A stretch of 9,548 nucleotides of DNA from CAYWNK01 sp047639615 (GCA_047639615.1 JBLIOL010000226.1:1-9548), one strand, 5' to 3'; shown: positions 1 to 5,993, counted from the stretch's first letter. The notes: generated by a model not told the origin, from the sequence alone. Program-made: numbers and translations.

Positions 1-309
1 AGTGGAGGCGAGGTGTGAGAGGAAGAGGCAGGTCGAAGCCGGCGGCGCCCGGCCGCAGGCCGGTTGCTGGCGATGGGAGGGTCGGGGTTGCTGGGGAGTG
101 GGAGGGAGGTCCGCCGGTGCTGAGGCTCGGACGCGTCGGAGCCGGCCAGCGGCCTGGCGCCGTCGGTTAAGAGCTGCACTCCCGCGCCAACCACGCCTAA
201 CTGTCCCTATCGGGCAAAGTCCAAGGCCTCGGAGCATCTGCCTTAATGTTACTGGCGAAGACCCTGCGCCTCCTTATGGGCCGGCCAGGATCGTCGCCGT
301 GCTTGCGAA
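1..309. other. Stretch without a credible gene
   Basis: I see no credible gene here. A plus-strand reading frame is open from base 2 to 313, but its product is arginine-, glycine- and tryptophan-rich low-complexity sequence with no recognisable fold, and it runs into the end of the minus-strand gene at 310, so I treat it as a GC-rich artefact. The stretch contains a perfect inverted repeat, CCGGCC-GCA-GGCCGG (49-63), a smaller one at 145-158 (GCCAG-CGGC-CTGGC), an 8-base palindrome GGCCGGCC (279-286) and a cluster of G-runs (75-106). There is no clear terminator with a T-tract for the gene ending at 310. Confidence 0.5.
75..106 (+). other. G-run cluster, possible G-quadruplex
   Basis: Six runs of three or four G lie within 32 bases of the plus strand: 75-77, 79-81, 84-87, 93-96, 100-102 and 104-106. 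The separating loops are 1 to 5 bases. This satisfies the usual G3+ quadruplex pattern. It lies beyond the 3' end of the minus-strand gene at 310, in apparently non-coding DNA. In GC-rich DNA such clusters also arise by chance, so a function is not claimed. Confidence 0.4.
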
Positions 310-1308
310 CTAGTTCGCGCTGGCGTAGCGCCACTGGTTGGTGTTGGCCCAGTTGCCTTCTTCGTCTTGGGACCACCAGTGGTAGTCGAAGCCGTCGGCG
401 CTGATGTTTGAGAAGACCGCGCGGCCGGTGGTGTAGGAGGCGCCGTCGGCGCTGACCATGGTCATGACCATCTGGCCGTTGACCAGGCCGCCCTCGAGCA
501 CGGCGCTGTTGCCGCTCGGGTTCATCCAGACCATGCGCCAGCCACCGTCGATGGGGTAGTAGGTACTCTCGGTGCGCACCTTGCCGTCAGCCGTATTCGT
601 CAGGGTGACGCGCAGTGCGCCTCCATCGAAGATTGATTCGACGTTGGCCACGGAGACGCGCTCCTCGTCACCGACAGGGTTCACGTTCCAATGACCCTTG
701 AGGAAGTCGAAGCGCTGAGCATTGGCCAAGCTCGCCAGAGGCGCGGGCTGGGGCTCAGCCGGCTCTTCGGGTGCAACCTCGACAGCGGGTGCCGGACGCC
801 CCTCTACTTTGGCGATGAAGGCGGCGAAGCGCGGGTCTGCGCGGATGCCGTCCATGTCCGTGTCTGTCCGCAGTTGATTAGCGTTGTTGAAGCCTGCTGC
901 ATGCGCTTCGTCGAGGGCTTTGAAGGCTGCGTCCGCTTGGCCCCACATGGAGTGGATGCAAGCGTGGTTGTAGTTGGCGAGAGCTGAGAAGTTGGCGAAG
1001 GCGGTGGCCTCCAGGTGCATGTCGTGGGCCTCCTGCAGCTTGCCGCTGGCGTGCAGGCAATAGCCGAGCATGAAGGCGGCCTCGCCGTCATTGTTGTCGG
1101 CAGCGCGGCGCAGGCTGTAGGCCGTGGTGGCGCCCGCAAAGTCGCCGGCATTGATCAGGGCGCGGGCCTCGGCTCGGGTGGGGACCGGGACCGGAGCCGG
1201 AGCCGGGTCTTGGGTCCTGACCACCGTCGGGGCCGTGCCGCTCTCCTGTTGCGGGGCGGCTTGCAGGGGGAGGGCGAAGGCGAGGAGGGCTAGCGTGCGT
1301 AGGGTCAT
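310..1308 (-). CDS. Exported protein with TPR-like and DUF1579-like domains
   Basis: A 332-residue protein starting at an ATG. Residues 1-18 look like a signal peptide (Arg4, hydrophobic run, small residues L-Q-A-A before a Gln/Pro-rich start), so it should be exported. A proline-rich linker (35-44) leads to helical repeats at about 47-168. These end in a pattern typical of the TPR end-of-group domain: A-N-Y-N-H-A-C, then a G-Q-A-D-A-A-F-K-A-L helix, A-G-F-N-N, and R-A-D-P-R-F-A-A-F at 156-164. A second Pro/Glu linker (171-190) precedes a beta-rich domain (199-330) opening with F-D-F-L-K-G-H-W. It resembles DUF1579/lipocalin-like domains (Y-Y-P-I-D-G-G-W-R-M-V-W; L-E-G-G near 271; tryptophan-rich end). 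Function is unknown. Combining these two modules in one exported protein is unusual. The upstream leader shows no Shine-Dalgarno sequence. The divergent neighbour starts 150 bases away. Confidence 0.85.
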   Translation of the reverse strand: MTLRTLALLAFALPLQAAPQQESGTAPTVVRTQDPAPAPVPVPTRAEARALINAGDFAGATTAYSLRRAADNNDGEAAFMLGYCLHASGKLQEAHDMHLEATAFANFSALANYNHACIHSMWGQADAAFKALDEAHAAGFNNANQLRTDTDMDGIRADPRFAAFIAKVEGRPAPAVEVAPEEPAEPQPAPLASLANAQRFDFLKGHWNVNPVGDEERVSVANVESIFDGGALRVTLTNTADGKVRTESTYYPIDGGWRMVWMNPSGNSAVLEGGLVNGQMVMTMVSADGASYTTGRAVFSNISADGFDYHWWSQDEEGNWANTNQWRYASAN

Positions 1309-1342
1309 GGTTGTCGGTACTGGGGCCAGGCAGGTTGCTCCT

Positions 1343-1354
1343 GAGGCTAGCCTC
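1343..1354. promoter_or_regulatory. 12-base perfect palindrome between divergent genes
   Basis: GAGGCTAGCCTC is its own reverse complement. It can be extended as a stem by C-G, C-G and a T-G wobble on either side. It sits in the 150-base gap between the divergently transcribed genes at 310-1308 and 1459-1731, about 35 bases upstream of the former's ATG. The location fits an operator or a leader hairpin. I could not place convincing -10 and -35 boxes in this gap. Confidence 0.3.
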
Positions 1355-1458
1355 GGGATCGACCCAGTGGCGCAAGGGTTGTGTGCGGATCCATACCTCC
1401 ACCGGCGATCGGCTTGCTGGGGATAGTGCTGCTGGGTCCGGGCCAGTAATCTCTCTAT

Positions 1459-1731
1459 GTGAAGTTCGTCACACGCATAACCCTGCTGGTCCTCCTCGCG
1501 GTGGGCGGCTACTTCCTCGTCTCCTGGTGGGTGCCGCGGCGCGCCGCCAAGCGCGACCTCGCCGGCATCGAGGCGCGCCTAGACGCGATCGAGCGCAACA
1601 TGGCGATCCTCGTGGATCGCGTGCAAGGCGGGCGCACTCCGGAACCGGACGCGGTGGACGAGCGCATCGAGCGCCTGCTCAACGGCATCGAAACCCTGGC
1701 GGCGACGGTCGACCAGAAAGCCGATAAGTAG
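1459..1731 (+). CDS. Small membrane-anchored coiled-coil protein
   Basis: A 90-residue protein and the only convincing plus-strand gene. It starts at GTG; an ATG two bases earlier is immediately followed by TGA in its own frame, so it cannot be used. Residues 5-24 form one hydrophobic membrane segment with a short basic N-terminus (K2, R6). After W-W-V-P-R-R comes a charged, heptad-like stretch (about 31-57) and a second helix (about 65-86), suggesting a coiled coil. The P-R-R-A-A-K-R cluster just after the membrane segment suggests the C-terminal part faces the cytoplasm. I recognise no family. There is no Shine-Dalgarno sequence ahead of the GTG. It ends 6 bases from the 3' end of the convergent Nudix gene. 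GC-rich third positions and a sensible membrane-protein layout support it being real. Confidence 0.65.
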   Translation: MKFVTRITLLVLLAVGGYFLVSWWVPRRAAKRDLAGIEARLDAIERNMAILVDRVQGGRTPEPDAVDERIERLLNGIETLAATVDQKADK

Positions 1732-1737
1732 GACGGG

Positions 1738-2352
1738 CTAGGCTGGTCCGCTGGGGGGCCGACGCCCCTCGTCGGCCGGGTGCAATATGTCAAGCAGGCC
1801 ACCGATGATGTGGTGGGTCATGCCCCAGATCACTTCGCCGTCGAAGTTCCAACTGGGGAAGCGCAGGAGTTCGCCGGCCTCGCTTGAGGGTAGTTCGTGC
1901 TGGCCATCTAGCTCGCCCGCGTGAGCGCCGGCGAGGGGCAGCCAAAAGGCGCGCGTCGCTTCTGGTCCGAGTACGGGTTCCGCAGGTTCGACCTCTAGGA
2001 ATACGAAGGGCGTTACGTAGAGCGGCAGGCGCTTGTGCTGCGAGCGCGCTTGAAGGTATGGCAGTTGTCCGAGCGGCTGCGCGCAGACATCGAGCTCTAG
2101 GCCGAGCTCCTCGTGGGTCTCGCGCACGGCGGTGGCGGAGAGGTCTGCGTCCTGCTCTTCCGCGTGTCCGCCGGGCAATCCGATTTGGCCGGACCAGCGA
2201 TCGCCCGCGCGCTCGGCCCGGCGCATGAGCAATACGCTGGGGTCAGGGTCGAAACGTAAAAGCAGAGCGACAGCTGCGTGTCGCTCTGCTTTGGGTGCCG
2301 GGGCGAGGGTGAGCTCGCTCAGTCGTTGCTTGAGATCCAGAACCGTCTGCAT
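1738..2352 (-). CDS. Nudix hydrolase, CoA-pyrophosphatase type
   Basis: A 204-residue Nudix protein starting at ATG. The Nudix box lies at about 61-85: L-P-G-G-H-A-E-E-Q-D-A-D, then A-T-A-V-R-E-T-H-E-E-L-G-L, with the metal-binding glutamates at 78, 81 and 82. The spacing G-G-x-x-x-x-x-D-A-D ahead of T-A-x-R-E, the preceding L-L-M-R-R-A and D-R-W-S-G-Q-I-G-L-P-G-G, and the late V-I-W-G-M-T-H-H-I-I are typical of the NudL/NUDT7/NUDT8 branch. Those enzymes cleave CoA or acyl-CoA to 4'-phosphopantetheine compounds and 3',5'-ADP. Substrate is inferred from family; other Nudix substrates are possible. It follows the TetR gene by 48 bases on the same strand and may share its transcript. Its leader is pyrimidine-rich with no Shine-Dalgarno sequence. 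The extreme C-terminus is coded by DNA forming an 8-base-pair inverted repeat. Confidence 0.85.
   Translation of the reverse strand: MQTVLDLKQRLSELTLAPAPKAERHAAVALLLRFDPDPSVLLMRRAERAGDRWSGQIGLPGGHAEEQDADLSATAVRETHEELGLELDVCAQPLGQLPYLQARSQHKRLPLYVTPFVFLEVEPAEPVLGPEATRAFWLPLAGAHAGELDGQHELPSSEAGELLRFPSWNFDGEVIWGMTHHIIGGLLDILHPADEGRRPPSGPA
1757..1777. terminator. Inverted repeat between convergent genes
   Basis: A perfect 8-base-pair stem, GGCCGACG and CGTCGGCC, with a 5-base loop CCCCT. It begins 26 bases after the stop of the plus-strand gene and lies inside the last codons of the convergent Nudix gene. The location suits a terminator for the plus-strand transcript, but no T-tract follows (the next bases are GGGTGC), so a classical intrinsic terminator is not shown. 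Confidence 0.35.
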
Positions 2353-2369
2353 GCGGGAGAGGACTGGAA

Positions 2370-2393
2370 CGGGCCGAGCCGAAGCTCAGCCCG
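2370..2393 (-). terminator. UUCG-tetraloop hairpin between TetR and Nudix genes
   Basis: Read on the minus strand, the two 10-base arms CGGGCTGAGC and GCTCGGCCCG flank TTCG. In RNA this is a continuous 10-base-pair stem including one U-G wobble, closed by C(UUCG)G, the exceptionally stable tetraloop. On the plus strand the wobble becomes a C-A mismatch and the loop is CGAA, so the structure is favoured in the minus-strand transcript, the direction of both flanking genes. It lies in the 48-base gap after the TetR stop and is followed by a pyrimidine-rich TTCCAGTCCTCTCCC rather than a true U-tract. It may terminate, attenuate, or separate the two messages. A second palindrome, GGGCTA-C-TAGCCC (2395-2407), overlaps the TetR stop codon. 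Confidence 0.5.
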
Positions 2394-2400
2394 CGGGCTA

Positions 2401-3003
2401 CTAGCCCTTCAGGCCGGAGAGCAAGGCTCGAGCCAGGTCCGCTTGGAACTGGGTGTCGGCGGGGTTGCCGGCGACGAAAGTGCGATGGAAGACCGCACCT
2501 GCGACCTGGTCGAAGAGCAGTTCGCCGTCTTGGGAACCGGTCAGGTCACCGCGGCGGGCAGCACGCTCCAGGATGGCGGCAGCGCGCTTGCGCTCGGGGC
2601 GCAGGATCGGATCGAGGATCGAAGCCTTGCCGCCTGCCTGGGCTTGCTCGGCGATCAGACCGGGCAGTACGCGTGAAGCGACCTCGCCGGTCTGGCGCTC
2701 GACCTCTTGGCGCACGAGTGCTTCAAGGTCACCCTTGAGGCTACCCGTGTCGGGCAGCGGATCGCGTAGCTCGGGGTCGAAGCAGGCTTCGTACACGAGG
2801 GCGGACTTACTGCTCCACCAACGGTAGATGGTTGTCTTGGCAACACCGGCGGCGCGGGCAACGCCTTCGATGGTGACGCCGCCATAGCCTTGTTCGGTGG
2901 CCAAGCTTCGCGTGGCCTCAAGGATCTTGTGGTGAGCGCGGCGGTCACGGGGACGGCCAGCGCTTCTTACGGCGGTGGGGGCGGGGGATTCGGATGTAGG
3001 CAT
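2401..3003 (-). CDS. TetR/AcrR-family transcriptional regulator
   Basis: A 200-residue DNA-binding regulator when started at the ATG at 3003. An in-frame GTG at 3027 would add eight residues. I prefer the ATG because AGGAG lies just ahead of it (spacing short, 3 bases), while the GTG has no such site. After a disordered, Pro/Ser-rich start and G-R-P-R-D-R-R, residues 23-65 form the TetR N-terminal domain: A-H-H-K-I-L-E-A-T, G-Y-G-G-V-T-I-E-G-V-A-R-A-A-G-V, then recognition helix A-K-T-T-I-Y-R-W-W and S-K-S-A-L-V. The C-terminal half (R-A-A-R-R-G-D-L near 148-155 and L-L-F-D-Q-V-A-G-A-V-F-H-R-T) fits the TetR_C_11-type ligand domain. The ligand is unknown. Lying downstream of etfBA and upstream of a CoA-type Nudix gene, it could sense an acyl-CoA; that is inference. 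Confidence 0.9.
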   Translation of the reverse strand: MPTSESPAPTAVRSAGRPRDRRAHHKILEATRSLATEQGYGGVTIEGVARAAGVAKTTIYRWWSSKSALVYEACFDPELRDPLPDTGSLKGDLEALVRQEVERQTGEVASRVLPGLIAEQAQAGGKASILDPILRPERKRAAAILERAARRGDLTGSQDGELLFDQVAGAVFHRTFVAGNPADTQFQADLARALLSGLKG

Positions 3004-3246
3004 GGGCTCCTCGGCAGGTTCTAGCACGATTACGGAAGCGGAAAGAAAGCGACGAGGTGACGGCGTGCATCCCCGGCAGGAGCAAAGGTCTGATCGCTAG
3101 AGAAAGGTATCTTGTCGAGGCGCGAGTTGGGACGCCGCAAGGTTGTGATGGACATACCCAGGAGCGTGGGTGCATCACCTGTTGGAGTTGCCTCGACTCC
3201 GACGAGTGTAAGGATCCATTTCGCCAGCGGTAGCCTCCGCCGGGAA

Positions 3247-3277
3247 GTGATTAGAATCGGTGCCTCACGAATCACAA
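3247..3277 (-). promoter_or_regulatory. Sigma70-like promoter overlapped by an inverted repeat
   Basis: On the minus strand, TTGTGA (3277-3272) and TCTAAT (3255-3250) are separated by 16 bases. They match the sigma70 -35 and -10 consensus at four and five of six positions. The inverted repeat GTGATT and AATCAC (arms 3247-3252 and 3270-3275, 17 bases apart) coincides almost exactly with the two boxes, a layout expected of a repressor site. It points toward the TetR gene about 240 bases away. Whether the TetR protein binds here is not shown; TetR sites are often autoregulatory. Confidence 0.45.
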
Positions 3278-3300
3278 ATGCTGTCTCTTGAAGTTAACGA

Positions 3301-3335
3301 AGCTTCACCTCGACCCGAATGAGAAGGGGGAAGCT
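3301..3335 (-). terminator. Weak inverted repeat downstream of etfA
   Basis: AGCTTC (3301-3306) and GAAGCT (3330-3335) form a 6-base-pair stem with a long loop, beginning 26 bases after the etfA stop on the minus strand. It is followed on that strand by TCGTTAACTT, modestly T-rich. The stem is short and the loop large (23 bases), so this is only a possible terminator. Confidence 0.2.
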
Positions 3336-3361
3336 CGGGAAAATAACTCCAGTGAATGGAG

Positions 3362-4297
3362 CTACTTGGCGGCTTTTACAGCCGCTGTGAGGGCTGGTAA
3401 AATTACGAGGGCGTCGCCCACAATGCCGTAGTCCGCAACCTTGAAGATGGGGGCATCCGCGTCCTTGTTGATGGCCACGATGACCTTCGAGGTACGCATG
3501 CCCGCAAGGTGCTGAATCGCGCCTGAGATGCCCACAGCGAAGTAGAGCTGGGGTGAGACGGTCTTGCCGGTCTGCCCAACTTGCTCACCGTGCGGGCGCC
3601 AACCGGCGTCCACGACGGCACGACTAGCACCGACGGCGGCATTGCCGAAGGCGGAGGCTAGGTCCTCGAGTAGGCTGAAGTTTTCGGGCTCCTTGAGGCC
3701 CCGGCCGCCGGAGACCACGATGGGCGCCTCCATAACGTCGAGTTTACTTTCGCTCTTGGCTTCAAGTGAGACAACTCGGGCCTTGGGTTCGGCGGTGATG
3801 GCCTGCTCGCTGACTGCGGGAGCGTCCCCATCGGCGGCGGAGAAGACATTCAGGCGAGTGGTGGCGCAAAAGGCCGGGCCATTACTGGTGACGGTGGCCA
3901 GGCACTTGCCGGCTAGCCACGGGCGCTCAATCTGGAAGCTGCCATCGGCCGCGCTCAGGCCAACGCAGTCGCTGAAGAGGGTCGAGTCCAGGTGCGCGGC
4001 CACGCGCGGGGCCAGGTCGCGACCGGCGGGGGTGGCGGCGGCCAGGAAACCTTGGGCACCGGCGGAGCCGACCAGTTCGGCCATGGCTGCGGCGGTAGCA
4101 TCGGGGCTGTTCGAGCCCCCGGTTAGTACTACGGCACGGGAGGCGCCAAGGGCGCCGGCAGCTGCGTCGGCAGCGCCGTCGCCGGCCAAGCATGCAATCA
4201 CTTCAGCGCCGGCGGCGCGTGCGGCGCCGATGGCTTCCAGACTCGCGCGGCGGGCGGCGCCGGCGACGTGTTCGACGAATATGACGAGGGTGCTCAT
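3362..4297 (-). CDS. etfA: Electron transfer flavoprotein alpha subunit
   Basis: A 311-residue ETF alpha subunit, the FAD-holding half of the soluble heterodimer that takes electrons from acyl-CoA and related dehydrogenases and passes them to ETF-quinone oxidoreductase. I start it at the ATG at 4297 (M-S-T-L-V-I-F-V-E-H), the classic beginning; a longer open frame upstream overlaps etfB and is ignored. The N-terminal alpha/beta domain spans about 1-190. The C-terminal FAD domain is intact: G-G-R-G-L (197-201), G-A-S-R (223-226), Q-V-G-Q-T-G-K-T-V-S-P (239-249), G-I-S-G-A-I-Q-H (256-263), I-N-K-D-A-D-A-P-I-F (276-285) and A-D-Y-G-I-V-G-D (288-295). Length is normal. It begins 4 bases after the etfB stop, so the two are surely co-translated. 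No ETF-quinone oxidoreductase gene is in the window. Confidence 0.97.
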   Translation of the reverse strand: MSTLVIFVEHVAGAARRASLEAIGAARAAGAEVIACLAGDGAADAAAGALGASRAVVLTGGSNSPDATAAAMAELVGSAGAQGFLAAATPAGRDLAPRVAAHLDSTLFSDCVGLSAADGSFQIERPWLAGKCLATVTSNGPAFCATTRLNVFSAADGDAPAVSEQAITAEPKARVVSLEAKSESKLDVMEAPIVVSGGRGLKEPENFSLLEDLASAFGNAAVGASRAVVDAGWRPHGEQVGQTGKTVSPQLYFAVGISGAIQHLAGMRTSKVIVAINKDADAPIFKVADYGIVGDALVILPALTAAVKAAK

Positions 4298-4301
4298 AGG
4301 A

Positions 4302-5054
4302 CTAGAGGACCTTGGCCTCGTTCTGCAGTGCTTCGATGAGTGCGGGGACAGCTTCGACGCCTTCGCCGATGATGCGGCCTTCCGCACGTGCGGCGGGTAG
4401 CACCACGCTTTGGACTTGGGCTTGGTTGGCTTCGAACTCCACCTCGACGTTTTCGAGGGGCTTCTTCTTGGCTGCCATGATGCCTTTGAGGCCTGCGTAG
4501 CGCGGCTCGTTGAGGCCCTTGTCGCAAGTGATCACAGCGGGCAGGGAGAACTCGACGGTCTCGATGCCGGCTTCGGTTTCGCGCTTAGCGACGCCCTTGC
4601 CAGCTTCGAGGGTCAGCTCGATCACGTCGGTGACGCAAGCCCAGCCGAGGAAGACGGCGGTCATGGGACCGACGGCTGCGTTGTCGCGGTCGGTGGCCAC
4701 GCGGCCCATGAAGGCCACTTCGGCGCCGAGGCTGGTAAGTTGTGCCGCGAGCACCTTCGAGGTGGCGCGCGCATCGCGATCGGCCCAGCCTTCGTCGCTG
4801 ACGACCACGGCCTTGTCGCCGCCCTTGGCGAGACACTCGCGGATCTCCTTGGTGCCGCTGGCGGACCCGATGGTCAGCACCGTGACTTCACCGCCCAGGG
4901 CCTCCTTGGTCTTGACCGCTTCTTCAACAGCGATCTCGTCGTAGAACGAGATCATGTGGGCCAGGCCTTGGGACTCAAGCGCTTTGCCGTCGGCCGCAAC
5001 CTTGGCTTCAGCTTCGGTCGTCGGGACGCGCTTAACGCAGGCGACGATGTTCAT
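4302..5054 (-). CDS. etfB: Electron transfer flavoprotein beta subunit
   Basis: A 250-residue ETF beta subunit, partner of EtfA; in the family it binds AMP and contacts the dehydrogenases through a recognition loop. It begins M-N-I-V-A-C-V-K-R-V-P. The family signature is present near 171-200: L-P-A-V-I-T-C-D-K-G, L-N-E-P-R-Y (181-186), G-I-M-A-A-K-K-K-P-L. The AMP-site loop reads G-R-V-A-T-D-R-D-N-A-A-V-G-P (117-130), which departs from the more common G-K-Q-x-x-D-x-D but keeps the acidic residues and V-G-P. Length is normal. The ATG is preceded by a C-rich leader with no Shine-Dalgarno sequence. A candidate promoter lies at 5097-5125, so etfB may be the first gene of an etfBA transcript; lptB ends 93 bases upstream. 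Confidence 0.97.
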   Translation of the reverse strand: MNIVACVKRVPTTEAEAKVAADGKALESQGLAHMISFYDEIAVEEAVKTKEALGGEVTVLTIGSASGTKEIRECLAKGGDKAVVVSDEGWADRDARATSKVLAAQLTSLGAEVAFMGRVATDRDNAAVGPMTAVFLGWACVTDVIELTLEAGKGVAKRETEAGIETVEFSLPAVITCDKGLNEPRYAGLKGIMAAKKKPLENVEVEFEANQAQVQSVVLPAARAEGRIIGEGVEAVPALIEALQNEAKVL

Positions 5055-5057
5055 GGT

Positions 5058-5079
5058 GGGGTGGGGTGGGGGAGAGGGG
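5058..5079 (+). other. Perfect four-tetrad G-quadruplex motif at the etfB leader
   Basis: The plus strand carries GGGG-T-GGGG-T-GGGGG-AGA-GGGG, four runs of at least four G with loops of 1, 1 and 3 bases. It begins 3 bases from the etfB start codon on the template strand; the mRNA leader therefore reads as a C-rich stretch. Short loops predict a very stable DNA quadruplex. A role in regulating etfB is inference. Confidence 0.6.
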
Positions 5080-5096
5080 CGGGATACGGGGCGAAC

Positions 5097-5125
5097 AGGA
5101 TATCCGCACGCTCATCCTCCAGCAA
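5097..5125 (-). promoter_or_regulatory. Candidate etfBA promoter
   Basis: On the minus strand TTGCTG (5125-5120) and TATCCT (5102-5097) are spaced by 17 bases, matching the sigma70 boxes at three and four of six positions. The start point would lie near 5090, giving a leader of about 36 bases composed largely of the C-rich tract. It sits in the 93-base gap after lptB. The -35 match is weak. Confidence 0.35.
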
Positions 5126-5147
5126 CCGGAAGGGCCAGATGTGAGGC

Positions 5148-5921
5148 CTATTCCACCAGTTCGCGCTCTTCCTCGGCCGACACGCCCCGCAGGGGCACAT
5201 CGAAGTTGCGGCCCAGGTAGACCTCGCGCACGCGCGGGTCTGAAATCAGGGTCTCCGCATCACCCTCACGCAGGATCTGGCCCTGGTGGATGATGTACGC
5301 ACGGTCCGTGCTCTGCAGGGTCTCGCGCACGTTGTGGTCCGTAATCAGCACCCCCAGGCCCTGCTGGCGCAGGCTGGCTATCAGGCTCTGGATCTCCTCC
5401 ACGTTGATCGGGTCGACTCCGGCGAAGGGCTCGTCCAGCAGCAGGATTTTGGGCTTGGTGGCTAGGGCGCGGGCTAACTCCAGGCGCCGGCGCTCGCCAC
5501 CGGAGAGGGTGTCAGCGCGGTTGGCGTGCAGGTGGGAAAGCTCCAGCTCCTCCATCAGGCGCGCGGCCTCCCGCTTGCGCTCCTTACGCGAGAGGGGCAT
5601 GGCCTCCAGCACGGCCAGCAGATTGTCTTCCACGTTCATCTGGCGGAAAACGCTGGTCTCCTGGGGCAGATAGCCCATTCCCAGGCGCGCCCGGCGGAAC
5701 ATGGGCAGTTTGGTGCAGATGTTCCCACCTAGGGTGACCGTGCCGGCGTCGGGCTCGACCAAGCCCACGGTCATGCGGAAGCTGGTGGTCTTGCCGGCGC
5801 CGTTGGGGCCCAGCAGGCCGACAATCTCGCCGGCGCAGACCTCGAAGCTCACCCCATCGACCACGCGGCGGCCGGTGTAGCTCTTGACCAGGCCTTCAAC
5901 TTGCAGGAGGGGTTCTGACAC
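5148..5921 (-). CDS. lptB: LPS export ABC transporter ATPase LptB
   Basis: A 257-residue ATPase of the Lpt system, which with LptF/LptG extracts lipopolysaccharide from the inner membrane for transport to the outer membrane. All ABC motifs are present: Walker A G-P-N-G-A-G-K-T-T (38-46), Q-loop Q87, signature L-S-G-G-E (139-143), Walker B I-L-L-L-D-E-P (159-165), D-loop A-G-V-D (167-170) and switch H196. LptB-specific stretches are Y-L-P-Q-E-T-S-V-F-R, L-D-E-P-F-A-G-V-D-P-I, I-T-D-H-N-V-R-E-T-L and V-R-E-V-Y-L-G-R-N-F. The start is GTG; its leader ends CTCCTCCCCC, the opposite of a Shine-Dalgarno sequence. About 15 residues extend beyond the usual end. No lptA or lptC gene is adjacent, unlike in proteobacteria. 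It is followed by etfBA 93 bases downstream, functionally unrelated. Confidence 0.95.
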   Translation of the reverse strand: MSEPLLQVEGLVKSYTGRRVVDGVSFEVCAGEIVGLLGPNGAGKTTSFRMTVGLVEPDAGTVTLGGNICTKLPMFRRARLGMGYLPQETSVFRQMNVEDNLLAVLEAMPLSRKERKREAARLMEELELSHLHANRADTLSGGERRRLELARALATKPKILLLDEPFAGVDPINVEEIQSLIASLRQQGLGVLITDHNVRETLQSTDRAYIIHQGQILREGDAETLISDPRVREVYLGRNFDVPLRGVSAEEERELVE

Positions 5922-5976
5922 GGGGGAGGAGTCTAACCTGATCTATTCACCAGGACGCGCACCAGACTCCGCAAAC

Positions 5977-5993
5977 GGGCGGCAAGGCCGCCC
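5977..5993. repeat. 7-base-pair perfect hairpin upstream of lptB
   Basis: GGGCGGC and GCCGCCC flank a 3-base loop, AAG on the plus strand. It lies 56 bases upstream of the lptB start. On the minus strand it is followed by GTTTGCGG, so a terminator ahead of lptB is possible but lacks a proper U-tract. Confidence 0.4.

Larger units (their letters stand above)
3004..3361. other. Non-coding gap between etfA and the TetR gene
   Basis: This 358-base stretch separates etfA from the regulator. Short minus-strand frames exist (3030-3275 and one overlapping 2945-3178) but their products resemble nothing I know and the first would begin inside the promoter described at 3247-3277, so I do not call them genes. 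It holds that promoter and a weak inverted repeat (3301-3335). If the promoter serves the TetR gene, the leader would be about 240 bases long. Confidence 0.55.

Noticed and set aside
269..275. Perfect minus-strand AAGGAGG
   Set aside because: No start codon lies at a suitable distance downstream on that strand, so it cannot serve a gene.
2..313. Plus-strand open frame of 103 residues at the left edge
   Set aside because: The product is Arg/Gly/Trp-rich low complexity and the frame ends inside the stop region of the minus-strand gene. Nothing supports it.
3030..3275. Minus-strand open frame of 81 residues between etfA and the TetR gene
   Set aside because: It would start at a GTG inside the predicted -35 region, ahead of the transcription start, and has no recognisable features.
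3564..5144. Long plus-strand open frames (278, 244 and 144 residues) opposite etfA and etfB
   Set aside because: They are shadows of two certain genes and have low-complexity products rich in Ala, Ser, Arg or Gly with no motif.
5148..5921. LptB read as a branched-chain amino-acid transporter ATPase (LivF/LivG)
   Set aside because: The stretches Y-L-P-Q-E-T-S-V-F-R, I-T-D-H-N-V-R-E-T-L and V-Y-L-G-R-N-F are characteristic of LptB, and no Liv permease genes are nearby.
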